DNA of 64,000 nucleotides from Flavobacterium pectinovorum. Lineage in GTDB: Bacteria > Bacteroidota > Bacteroidia > Flavobacteriales > Flavobacteriaceae. The notes under the pieces were generated by a model that saw only the letters and a program-made list of their open reading frames with translations, ran no database searches and was not told the origin of the DNA. The first letter of the stretch is position 1. The number at the start of each line of letters is the position of its first letter. The position numbers were made by a program, and so were the translations under genes. The stretch lies in assembly GCF_900142715.1 (NCBI RefSeq), contig NZ_FRBX01000001.1, positions 930,001 through 994,000 on the forward strand, in the 5' to 3' direction. Shown here piece by piece: positions 24,745-33,096 of this stretch.

Positions 24745-27700
24745 TTATTCTGGTAAGTAAATTTCAAAAGTTGCTCCTTTGCCTTTTTCGCTATGGGCAC
24801 GAATTATTCCTTTGTGGTTTTCTACTATTTTTTTAACGATGGCTAAACCAATTCCGGTTCCGGAGAATTCACTTTCGGTATTTAATCTCTGGAAAACCTC
24901 AAAAATTCGTTCCTTATATTCATCTGCAAAGCCAATTCCGTTGTCAGATATTGTCAGATGATAATACATTTTATCAGGATAATCAACAGGGATTTTTGTT
25001 TCGTAACCCTTAATTTTCCTGGCTTTAATTTCAACATATGGATCCTGGCCTTTTTTAGAAAACTTCAAAGCATTCCCGATCAAATTATGCAGTAACTGTC
25101 TAAACTGAAAAGGAATAACAGTTGCTTCTCCCAAAGGATTTAAATTAATAATTGCATTTGTTTCTTCAATACGTTCAGAGAAATCACTGATAACTTCTTC
25201 GGCAATTTCATCCAGATTCACTTTTACAAAAACCCTGTCGGCCGAATTTGTTCTGGAATAGGTAAGGAGGTCCTGAATTAAAGTCTGCATTCTTTTTGCC
25301 GAAACTTCTATACGGCCTAAATATGTTTTGGCTTTCGCCGAAATATTCTGTTCATCCAAATCAGAAAGACGACTGGCAAAAGTTTGTATTTTTCGTAAAG
25401 GTTCCTGCAAATCGTGGCTGGAAATGTAGGCAAAGGATTGTAATTCAATATTCATATTAATCAAATCCTTGTTTTTTTGCTCCAATTCGGCCGTACGTTC
25501 GTATACTTGTTTTTCGAGATTTTCAGTAAAATTTTTCTGATCCTGAATATCAGTACTTGTTCCAACCCACATTTGTATATTTCCTTGTGCGTCTTTTTGC
25601 GGAATTGCCCGGCTTAATTGCCAGCGATATTCACCATCATAACGACGAAATCGATGTTCTAATAAAAAGTCTTTTCCGGTAATAATGGCATCTACCCAAA
25701 CTTTAATATTTTCTTCGCGATCATCAGGATGAACAATTTGCAGCCAGCCATTTTTATCAATATCTTCAAAAGTAAGTCCTGAATAAGAATAAACAGAATG
25801 ATTGAAATAATTTATATTACCCAATGAATCACTTGTCCAGATATGCTGTGGCATAGAATCTGCAAGAAGCCTGAATTTTTCCTCACTTTTCATTAATATC
25901 TGATGCGCATTTTTTTCATCGGTAATATCTATAATAGTACCAATCATTTTTGCGGGTTCTCCATCTTCATCAAAAAATATTTTTCCGTGTGCTTTTATCC
26001 AGCTAATCGAATTATCGGGTTTTATAATTCTTGATTCATATTTATAAATGCTGGTAGTAAGCGCAACCTCATATGCTTTTTCTAAAATAGGCCTGTCATC
26101 AGGATATATCATAGTCAGAATTTCGGGTCTTGTTACTTTTGTTTCTTTTTCAAGACCAAAAAGCGAAGGTAAATTCTCAGAATAAATTAATTCCTGTGTT
26201 GGTATATTCAGGTCCCAGGTTACGATTTCGGCAATTTCGGCCGCTAAACGTGCTCTTTCTTCTGCATCTTCTACTTTTTTCCGGGCTTCTACTTTATCTG
26301 TAACATCATTAACAGTAACCATTACTCCGGATATCTCGCCATCTTTTTCAAACAAAGGAGTATATTGATAGTCAAGGTAAAATTTCTCCAGTTTTCCTTT
26401 AATATCTACATAAGCAACAGCTTCTTTTTCTTTTATAATCTTTGCATTATTTACAACGTCGTCAAGCAGTTCCGGATATTTTTGTTCGGAGAGTTCCGGA
26501 AAAACTTCCAGAATTGGCTTTCCAATAGTTTCTTCTTCCGTTTTTTGCCAAATAACATTCATCATAGTATTATTGGCCATTTCAATGGTGTGATTTTTTC
26601 CTCTAAAAATGGCCATCGCAATTGGTGATTGCATAACTAATTTTCTAAAAGCGGCCTCACTTTCTGATATAAAATGACGTGTTTTTACAGTTTCTGTAAC
26701 TTCATAAGCGGCAACAATAACTCCCGAAATAGTATCGTTTTCTTCTTTTAAAGGATGAAAAACCAAATTAAAATAGCATAATTCCTGTTTTCCATAGCGG
26801 TTTAGGGTTACCGAAAATTCATCTGTAAAATAAGGATTTCCAGTTTCAAGAACCTTCAAAAGAAGTGGCTGAGCAGTTTCTTTGGCCTCGGGAACAGAAT
26901 TAAATAAAGGTTTTCCCAGAATATCATTTTCCTGTTTATCAATAATTTGTAAATAGGTAGGATTGGCCATATCGACAATCAAATCCTGACCTTTTAATAT
27001 AGCAATGCCAAGCGGAACCTGCTGTACTGTATTTCTAAATCTTCTCTCGCTTTCTTCGATTGTATTTCGAGCAATTACCTGCGAAGTGACATCACTTGCG
27101 AGAGCCACAATACCAGAAATTGTTCCATCTGGTTCTTTCAAAGCTTCGTATACAAAGTTTATATAGAAATCTTCGACTTTTCCCTCACGGGGAAGCCTGA
27201 TCAGACGTTCGTGTGCTTCGAATTTTTGTCCGGTTTGATAAACATTTTCAAGAATAGTTTCTAAGCCTTGTCCTTTAGCCTCCGGAAGTCCTTCAAAAAT
27301 GGGTTTGTTAACTACTTCATTTTCCTTTCGTCCCCATAATTCGAGCATAAGTGTATTTGCAATTTCAACTATATAATCAGGACCTCTAAAAACACACATT
27401 GCACTTGGTGTTTGCAAAATGTTATTGAGATAGCGTGAATTGCTTTCTTCTAATTTCCTTACTAATTTTACTTTTTCGGTTGTTTCATTACAAATAACCA
27501 AAACTCCTGCAGGTTTTCCGGATTCGTTATTTACGGGGCTGTAACTAAAAGTCCAGTAAACATCTTCCATTCTTCCGTTACGATATATAGGCAGCAATTG
27601 GTCTTCGTGCCAGGTTGCTTCACCTTCTAAAATAACCTGGTCTATAAGCGGTTTTATAAAATCCCAGATTTCCGGCCAGGAATCTACACCTTTTTGACCT

Positions 27701-27948
27701 AAAATAGAAGGATGTTTGCCATCATTACCTAAACTTGGTCGGTAAGCATCATTATAAAAACAAATATGATCCGGTCCCCAAAATAAAAACATTGGAAATT
27801 TTGAATTTAGTAAAAGTCCCAATGTTGTACGCAAACTTTGCGGCCATGTTTCGACTGAACCTGCAGCAGTTTTACTCCAATCTTTAGCACGGGTTAATGC
27901 TCCCATTTCGCCTCCTTTCGAAAGGAAATCCTGATTCATATCTATCAT
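24745..27948 (-). CDS. Multi-PAS sensor histidine kinase
   Basis: The product is 1067 residues with no membrane segment, so it is soluble. About six PAS domains in tandem occupy residues 30-810. The early ones share blocks such as YIVEIANTLMLELWGRKENEV and LIVDMANPTYLQIIDKQENDI. The last one has a PAC motif (RRYDGEYRWQLSRAIPQKDAQGNIQMWVGTSTDI). A coiled coil (about 815-840) leads to the HisKA with His845 in SSHDLQEPLRKIQTFA. The HATPase has NALKFS, DNGIGFADEY and GTGIGLAIVKKI. The domain order is bacteriophytochrome-like without GAF/PHY. It is convergent with a single REC protein. Confidence 0.94.
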   Translation of the reverse strand: MIDMNQDFLSKGGEMGALTRAKDWSKTAAGSVETWPQSLRTTLGLLLNSKFPMFLFWGPDHICFYNDAYRPSLGNDGKHPSILGQKGVDSWPEIWDFIKPLIDQVILEGEATWHEDQLLPIYRNGRMEDVYWTFSYSPVNNESGKPAGVLVICNETTEKVKLVRKLEESNSRYLNNILQTPSAMCVFRGPDYIVEIANTLMLELWGRKENEVVNKPIFEGLPEAKGQGLETILENVYQTGQKFEAHERLIRLPREGKVEDFYINFVYEALKEPDGTISGIVALASDVTSQVIARNTIEESERRFRNTVQQVPLGIAILKGQDLIVDMANPTYLQIIDKQENDILGKPLFNSVPEAKETAQPLLLKVLETGNPYFTDEFSVTLNRYGKQELCYFNLVFHPLKEENDTISGVIVAAYEVTETVKTRHFISESEAAFRKLVMQSPIAMAIFRGKNHTIEMANNTMMNVIWQKTEEETIGKPILEVFPELSEQKYPELLDDVVNNAKIIKEKEAVAYVDIKGKLEKFYLDYQYTPLFEKDGEISGVMVTVNDVTDKVEARKKVEDAEERARLAAEIAEIVTWDLNIPTQELIYSENLPSLFGLEKETKVTRPEILTMIYPDDRPILEKAYEVALTTSIYKYESRIIKPDNSISWIKAHGKIFFDEDGEPAKMIGTIIDITDEKNAHQILMKSEEKFRLLADSMPQHIWTSDSLGNINYFNHSVYSYSGLTFEDIDKNGWLQIVHPDDREENIKVWVDAIITGKDFLLEHRFRRYDGEYRWQLSRAIPQKDAQGNIQMWVGTSTDIQDQKNFTENLEKQVYERTAELEQKNKDLINMNIELQSFAYISSHDLQEPLRKIQTFASRLSDLDEQNISAKAKTYLGRIEVSAKRMQTLIQDLLTYSRTNSADRVFVKVNLDEIAEEVISDFSERIEETNAIINLNPLGEATVIPFQFRQLLHNLIGNALKFSKKGQDPYVEIKARKIKGYETKIPVDYPDKMYYHLTISDNGIGFADEYKERIFEVFQRLNTESEFSGTGIGLAIVKKIVENHKGIIRAHSEKGKGATFEIYLPE

Positions 27949-28182
27949 GAAAGTGTATTTTCTTTTTTACTTTAAGTAACCAAGGTCTGTTAATAATGTT
28001 CAATAAATATACTAATTTATCAAGAAAACTGCACAATTTTTTAAGGGAATTAGGCAAGTAGTAATTAAAATTTAAATTTTTTAATTGAGATAAAATTTAA
28101 ATCTTTTGAGTTAAGCATATCTTTTTTTAATGAAGAAATTTGAATAAACAGATTGCTAACATTTAACTAAAAATATCAGGTC

Positions 28183-28524
28183 ATGAAAAAGGAAATGTCA
28201 AAACACGAAACAGACTACATAAAGAAATATGAAGAAGAAGGATATACAAGCAATTTTTTGTTCGATAACAATTCTTTAATAGATTCAGAAACAAAACAGG
28301 TTTATAAACCTGAAGATATAACTATTGTAGCCCATCACCGTTATGAAGGAATGAGCGATCCGGATGATATGTCGATTTTATATGTTATAGAAACGAAAGA
28401 TAAAATAAAAGGAACTCATTTAATTGGTTATGGACCAATGGCAGATCTGGAAGAAGCAGAATTCTTTAAAGACATTCCTGAAGAGAATTACGCTCAAAAC
28501 TCAGATATAAACGAACTGACTTAG
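28183..28524 (+). CDS. Small conserved Bacteroidetes protein of unknown function
   Basis: The protein has 113 residues, acidic, soluble. The centre (ITIVAHHRYEGMSDPDDMSILYVIETKDKIKGTHLIGYG) matches a Bacteroidetes family with pattern HRxEGxSxPxDxSxxYxI. Databases often label that family 'phosphoribosylpyrophosphate synthetase', but it is far too short for that enzyme and lacks its motifs. The function is unknown. It has its own terminator. Confidence 0.8.
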   Translation: MKKEMSKHETDYIKKYEEEGYTSNFLFDNNSLIDSETKQVYKPEDITIVAHHRYEGMSDPDDMSILYVIETKDKIKGTHLIGYGPMADLEEAEFFKDIPEENYAQNSDINELT

Positions 28525-28948
28525 ACGTTGGACTATTTTATTTTGCAGGAAAGCAGTTATTCGGGATTAATTCCTGAATAGCTGTTTTTTTATGAGATTA
28601 ATTGTAGCGGGATAATTTAACCTGCATTTTTCTGAAGATAATTTAACCGCAAAGCATGCAAAGGTTTACGCAAAAACCGCAAAGCTTTGCGATCTTATAT
28701 TGTATAAATACAACTCTTAGTGCACTTTGCGAAAAACCTTTGCGCGCTCTGCGGTAAATTGATTAATCCAAACAGTTTTTAAACGTAAGATATTAATTAT
28801 GAAAAATCTGCCTGAAATTGTATAATAAATTGCCTGTAGATATGTACGAAATTTGAATATTATAAAACAGGAATGACAAACCTAATAAATAAGTAATAAT
28901 AAGATTGTACATAAAGAAGTACTAACCAATTTATTAAGCCAAACCAAA
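28525..28948. repeat. Gene-free spacer with terminator and long inverted repeat
   Basis: An intrinsic terminator occupies 28552-28590 (CAGTTATTCGGGA / TCCTGAATAGCTG, then seven T). An inverted repeat with arms 28643-28673 and 28726-28758 (TTTAACCGCAAAG ... CTGCGGTAAA) is related to that at 23386. The remaining 190 bp to the next gene is AT-rich; I see nothing else in it. Confidence 0.75.
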
Positions 28949-29788
28949 ATGAAAAAACTTTACTTAAATACAGGAGAATTCAATACAATTTTTAATGATC
29001 TGACCGATAGTTTCGGAGGTGAATTAACCACTAATAATAATGACTATAATTTAGCTATAAAATCAAAGTGGGCAAAAGGAAAAATTACGGGAACTCATTT
29101 TGAAAAAGAAATATCATATATGCATTTTGACCTTACGTTTCATAACGAAGTAAGTTTGAGCATAGAATCTTTTCAGGGAGCGCCAATATTTTTTGCTTAT
29201 TGTGAAGAAGGAAGCCTAACACATAGTTTTGGTGCCAATGGCGAGAAAAAAAGCCTTAAAAAACAACAAACCGGTATTTTAAACAACACATCTACAATCA
29301 ATAGCGTTTTGTATTTTGAAAGTTTCAAACGCATTCAGTTTTCATTGATCGTGATGCCTTTAGCGGTTACTTTAAAAGAAGAGAGTTTTGAATTGATTTC
29401 TCATTTGAAAAAAGTTTTTACAAGCGAATCCGGAAATTATATTTATATCGGACAACAAAATCCGAAAATTACCCAAAAGCTAAAAGAACTTCATACGATT
29501 CCGCAAAAAGGAGCGGTTAGAAGTTTGCTTCAAAGAAGTATTATGAGTACAATTTTGGATCTGGAGATAGCCCAACATAGTTATAACTATGCGACAATGA
29601 TTGCTCCGTTTATGAATTTGGCGACAAAACAATTTGATGAACTAAAAAGAATTTCGAACATGAATTTTTCTGAAGTTTTATTCTCAATTGGTCTTGGACG
29701 CAAAAGTTATTTCCCAAGATTAATAAAAGAGAGATATAATACATTAAATAAGCATTATCACCAAAATTCGCTAGCTAAAACAGCCTAA
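28949..29788 (+). CDS. AraC-like regulator with a degenerate C-terminus
   Basis: The product is 279 residues. The N-terminal half resembles the ligand-binding part of Bacteroidetes AraC proteins (ISYMHFDLTFHNEVSLSIESFQGAPIFFAYCEEGSLTHSF). The C-terminal part retains a single recognisable helix pair (MNFSEVLFSIGLGRKSYFPRLIKERYNTLNKHY) like the second AraC HTH, while the first is not recognisable. DNA binding is therefore uncertain. It precedes the TssD cassette by about 200 bp and is separated from it by a terminator. Confidence 0.65.
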   Translation: MKKLYLNTGEFNTIFNDLTDSFGGELTTNNNDYNLAIKSKWAKGKITGTHFEKEISYMHFDLTFHNEVSLSIESFQGAPIFFAYCEEGSLTHSFGANGEKKSLKKQQTGILNNTSTINSVLYFESFKRIQFSLIVMPLAVTLKEESFELISHLKKVFTSESGNYIYIGQQNPKITQKLKELHTIPQKGAVRSLLQRSIMSTILDLEIAQHSYNYATMIAPFMNLATKQFDELKRISNMNFSEVLFSIGLGRKSYFPRLIKERYNTLNKHYHQNSLAKTA

Positions 29789-29811
29789 TATACCTTTAAC
29801 TTGTAAGATCA

Positions 29812-29841
29812 AAAAACAGCTTTTATATAAGCTGTTTTTTT
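29812..29841 (+). terminator. Intrinsic terminator, left bracket of the TssD cassette
   Basis: AAACAGCTT / AAGCTGTTT stem with a 6-nt loop and a run of eight T. The sequence AACAGCTTTTAT is shared with the hairpin at 32393-32420 on the other side of the cassette. Confidence 0.85.
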
Positions 29842-29996
29842 TGTTTATTTATATTTCATTCCTTTAATTTATAAATCGATTCTAAAAGAATTAATGTTAA
29901 ATTGTATGAAAAAACGTATTTTATTTTAAATATTATTTTTAATTATAAGAATTTTACTATTTTTATAAAAAAAATAACATTTAAAATTGAAGTACT

Positions 29997-31271
29997 TTGA
30001 CATCAGCAAAATTGTTTCTTTTAGGCATGGAGCGGGAATTACTATGGGTAGACACAAATTATTCCAGATATGTAGCAAGAGACGGTTCGCCTGGCAGTGA
30101 TCTTGAAGGAGGATTGCTTCGGTTAAGTTTTGTTTCACAAGAAAGCGATGAGGTTTTTTGGCATAATATGGTCAAAAAAGTCGATAAGGAAACAGAGAGA
30201 ATGGAAAAAGGAGAAATACATTTTTATAACAAAGGAAATGAGGATAGTGCAATAAGAAAGTATAAATTTAATGATGCCTATTTGATAGAATTCTCAGAAA
30301 TATTTCATTCCTGGGGAACAGAAAATATGCAAATTATTTTGACAATTTCACCTGCGATTCAAAATTATGGTTATTCACAAGACTTTGTAAAACATTGGCA
30401 GATATCATCGTTACCAACTCAGCCCACTTATTATCAACCCAAACAAGAAACCGAAGACCGTATAATATACATAAACGGACATTTTTATAATAAAGATGGT
30501 ACTTTTGAAGGTAAAATAAACGAACCTGATTTCGAAGGAAGTGTAGAGGATGTTTATGTTTGTGATGGGAAATCAACCCAAAAAAATAAAAATGGAAATG
30601 ATTTGGTGACTTATAATAATACTAAATTGTTGAAAGAAAACGATGTGAAGATTACTCATGAGAAATTTATAAATTTAGCATCAATAGCATATGGAGAATG
30701 TTCATTAGAATACAACTTAGATGTTAAATTGGAATTATTTGCTATCGCATATGTAAATTTTAAGCATTCAAATAATGTAGCATATGGAAAAGATAGTGCT
30801 GGGGCTATATCATTTAGAAAAAGAGAAAATGAAAAAAGGAATGGTACTGTAATGCAAACTGCTATTGCAGCAGTCATTAATGCGCTGACCAACGGCACAG
30901 ATTATAGTAATGGTGCTGATTCATGGGATGGGGTTGATGTATTGACAGGAAGATTTGATGCTAAATGGAAACAAGAAAATCATTTTAGGCAAAGAGTACA
31001 TGGCAAAAGAAAAGGAATAACCGATCCTAAAAATTTGTCTCAAACTTTTTATAGTAATGTAAAAAAAGCATTAGAAAATAAAATTAGCAATCCAAAAATA
31101 AGTGAATCATTGCAAAAAGATTATCAAAATAAACTTGACAATTTAAAAGACCTAATAATTTATAAAGAGGAATACGAAGTTGTAAACAAACAAGACAAAC
31201 TTAAATACACACCTTGTTTTGAGATATTAGCAACGCATGCCGGAAGCATTTTTTACAAAGAACTAAAATAA
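29997..31271 (+). CDS. TssD (Hcp)-effector fusion, Bacteroidetes type VI secretion
   Basis: The product is 424 residues. Residues 1-130 match the TssD/Hcp tube protein of Bacteroidetes T6SS: TSAKLFLLGMERELL, LRLSFVSQESDEVFWHNMV, EKGEIHFYNK, YLIEFSEIFHSWGTENMQIILTISPA. A linker (YYQPKQETEDRI) leads to a C-terminal domain (about 150-424) starting IIYINGHFYNKDGTFEGKINEPDFEG. Its core FINLASIAYGECSLEY...ELFAIAYVNFKH...AIAAVINALTNGTDYSNGADSWDG recalls cell-wall-hydrolase-like folds with a Glu in AYGE. The start is TTG: an in-frame stop lies just upstream and the Hcp strand needs the first residues. No other tss genes are here, so it is an orphan cargo gene. The toxin activity is inferred. Confidence 0.82.
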   Translation: MTSAKLFLLGMERELLWVDTNYSRYVARDGSPGSDLEGGLLRLSFVSQESDEVFWHNMVKKVDKETERMEKGEIHFYNKGNEDSAIRKYKFNDAYLIEFSEIFHSWGTENMQIILTISPAIQNYGYSQDFVKHWQISSLPTQPTYYQPKQETEDRIIYINGHFYNKDGTFEGKINEPDFEGSVEDVYVCDGKSTQKNKNGNDLVTYNNTKLLKENDVKITHEKFINLASIAYGECSLEYNLDVKLELFAIAYVNFKHSNNVAYGKDSAGAISFRKRENEKRNGTVMQTAIAAVINALTNGTDYSNGADSWDGVDVLTGRFDAKWKQENHFRQRVHGKRKGITDPKNLSQTFYSNVKKALENKISNPKISESLQKDYQNKLDNLKDLIIYKEEYEVVNKQDKLKYTPCFEILATHAGSIFYKELK

Positions 31272-31273
31272 TT

Positions 31274-31840
31274 ATGAAAAAATATTATATAATATGGTTT
31301 GTATTAATTGTAAGCAATTTATTTTCTCAAAATAAAAAGTATGATACAATATTGTTTAAAAATATTAAAATTGATAATCGGGAATTATATTTTGAATATA
31401 AAAATTTCAAAGATTTAGAGACAATCTACGGGAAATTGAATAATAATTTAAAAAGAATGAAAACTACGGAAAAGATTCCTTTACATTATAATTCAAAGCT
31501 TATCAATTCATTTTCTAATGATGAAGTTTCATTATTAATGACTAAAAATAAGGCTTTTGTGGATTATTTTGATTTTGAATTATCTAAAAAAACTGGAATT
31601 ATTTATTATAAAAATAAGAAAATCATATTATCTAAAAACCTGACATTATCTCAATTTAAGAAAGTTTTTAAAAACTCATATAAAAATGCATCAGGATTAC
31701 CAGTGACTCCACTTGAGAGAGCCGCTTTTATATCGGCTTTTATAGTAAACAAAAAAAGGACAGGATATATTAGTTTTACATTTTACGATAGTAAATTAAT
31801 CTCATTTTTTATTTCTGATTACAAACCTGAGAATTTTTAA
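31274..31840 (+). CDS. Secreted small protein, probable immunity to the TssD effector
   Basis: The product is 188 residues with a signal peptide (MKKYYIIWFVLIVSNLFSQ) and no recognised domain. It starts 2 nt after the effector stop, so it is in the same operon. A periplasmic protein in this position is what a cell-wall-targeting toxin would require as antidote. The mature part is Lys/Phe-rich (ELYFEYKNFKDLETIYGKLNNNLKRM; PVTPLERAAFISAFIVNKKRTGYISFTFYDSK). The immunity role rests on position and export only. Confidence 0.7.
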   Translation: MKKYYIIWFVLIVSNLFSQNKKYDTILFKNIKIDNRELYFEYKNFKDLETIYGKLNNNLKRMKTTEKIPLHYNSKLINSFSNDEVSLLMTKNKAFVDYFDFELSKKTGIIYYKNKKIILSKNLTLSQFKKVFKNSYKNASGLPVTPLERAAFISAFIVNKKRTGYISFTFYDSKLISFFISDYKPENF

Positions 31841-32056
31841 TCAAGGTAAAATGTTTCCAAAATAAAAACAATAATTACTGATAGTACTTCTACTGACACT
31901 ATTTTGGATTCTTATTCTAAAATTAATTTAAGATAAGTTATATCAAATAATGATCACTTAATACAAGCGCCCTGCTCGTGAACAAAAAGAATGGCAGCTA
32001 TCTAAATAAAACCGCCTACAAATCAATTCAAAAAATATCAACCAAAAAACAATAAA
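31841..32056 (+). other. Spacer with a possible gene remnant
   Basis: There is no complete gene. A short open stretch at about 31962-32054 reads LNTSALLVNKKNGSYLNKTAYKSIQK and is locally GC-richer than its surroundings; it may be the 3' remnant of a second gene in the cassette. Evidence is weak. Confidence 0.3.
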
Positions 32057-32389
32057 TTGAAAATAAAATTCATTTTACTAATACTACTTTTCTGCAGTTG
32101 CAAAAACTACACCTTTGAAGGTAATGTTCATGATTATGACACAGATAAACCGCTTAAAAATGTAGAAATTATCATTAACAATAATATAACCCGAACAGAC
32201 AGTTTAGGATTTTTTAGCTTGAAAATAAATTCAAATTCTGCGAATATAATATTGAAAAAACAAGGATATGCTACAAAAAAGCTATATCGAAAATCAAATA
32301 CTAAAGAAGAAACTCATAATGAGAATCTAAAGAATCCAGCCATTTATTTATACAAACGCGAAAGTGATTTTTATAACAAAATGAGATAA
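32057..32389 (+). CDS. Small lipoprotein with carboxypeptidase-regulatory-like domain
   Basis: The product is 110 residues starting at TTG. The lipobox is LLILLFCSC. The mature part is a single CarboxypepD_reg-like beta-sandwich: FEGNVHDYDTDKPLKNVEIIINNNITRTDSLGFFSLKIN...IILKKQGYATKKLYR. In Bacteroidetes this fold occurs in TonB receptors and surface lipoproteins. It is the last gene in the TssD cassette and could be an additional immunity or envelope protein (inference). Confidence 0.7.
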   Translation: MKIKFILLILLFCSCKNYTFEGNVHDYDTDKPLKNVEIIINNNITRTDSLGFFSLKINSNSANIILKKQGYATKKLYRKSNTKEETHNENLKNPAIYLYKRESDFYNKMR

Positions 32390-32392
32390 ACA

Positions 32393-32420
32393 GAAAACAG
32401 CTTTTATAAACTGTTTTTTT
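32393..32420. terminator. Intrinsic terminator, right bracket of the TssD cassette
   Basis: AAACAG / CTGTTT stem with T-run, nearly identical in sequence to 29812-29841. It lies between the small lipoprotein (+) and SemiSWEET (-) genes. Confidence 0.8.
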
Positions 32421-32425
32421 ATTCG

Positions 32426-32689
32426 TTAACTTTCCTTTTCGTAATAAATAATAAAATAAACCATTATCAAATTCAGAAATAAGGAAACACTGTTGGTGAT
32501 GATAATTGGCATATCATTTTTAAGAATACCATAAACAACCCACACGGCAATTCCGAAAGTTAAAACACTGAAAGTTAAAAGAGAAATTTGTTTTACTTTT
32601 TTCGTTTTCCAAACTTTCACGATTTGTGGCACAACGGATATTGTTACACAGATTCCGGCAAAGAGTCCAATAATATCGGTTAAATTCAT
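32426..32689 (-). CDS. SemiSWEET sugar transporter
   Basis: The protein has 87 residues with three transmembrane helices. The PQ-loop motif is in ICVTISVVPQIVKVWKTKKVKQISLLTF, and the third helix contains NSVSLFLNLIMVYFII. SemiSWEETs dimerise to pass sugars (glucose or sucrose in characterised cases) down gradients across the inner membrane. It is monocistronic and convergent with the TssD cassette. The substrate is unknown. Confidence 0.92.
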   Translation of the reverse strand: MNLTDIIGLFAGICVTISVVPQIVKVWKTKKVKQISLLTFSVLTFGIAVWVVYGILKNDMPIIITNSVSLFLNLIMVYFIIYYEKES

Positions 32690-33096
32690 AAGCCTTTTAT
32701 TTAAATCTATTTTTTCAGGATAAATTCTCTATCAAAATTCCATATTAAATTTAATTCTGTTTTCCTGATAAGCTTAACTTCAATACATAAAAGAATACCT
32801 CAATAAATTCTTATTTTTTATTATTTGAATGAAAATAGCCACATTCAAAAGTGGGTTTGAGGCTTATAGCACAAATCTAATATCTTATATATCACACTAA
32901 AATGGAAATTCTGAAACTCAACATGGGAATTATGAAACTTATTTTAATTACGATAAAAGAGGGAACTTGTTTTTTTTTATAAATTTGAAAGTTTGAGCGA
33001 AAGTTTTTAAAAGAATAATCAACTTTTAAAAAATATAATCAATTTTAATCCGAATTAATTAAAATTTAATTCATAACGTTTTACTCCCCAAATAAA
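32690..33096. other. Gene-free AT-rich spacer
   Basis: This is a 407-bp divergent spacer between SemiSWEET and the kinase operon. It contains A/T tracts but I see no clear promoter, hairpin or coding frame. It must hold both promoters. Confidence 0.5.

Noticed and set aside
28183..28524. Naming the 113-aa protein phosphoribosylpyrophosphate synthetase
   Set aside because: It is about a third of the enzyme's length and has none of its PRPP-binding motifs; the database label for this family is misleading.
28949..29788. Considering the AraC-like protein part of the TssD cassette
   Set aside because: A strong terminator at 29812-29841 and a 200-bp gap separate them; no shared operon is supported.
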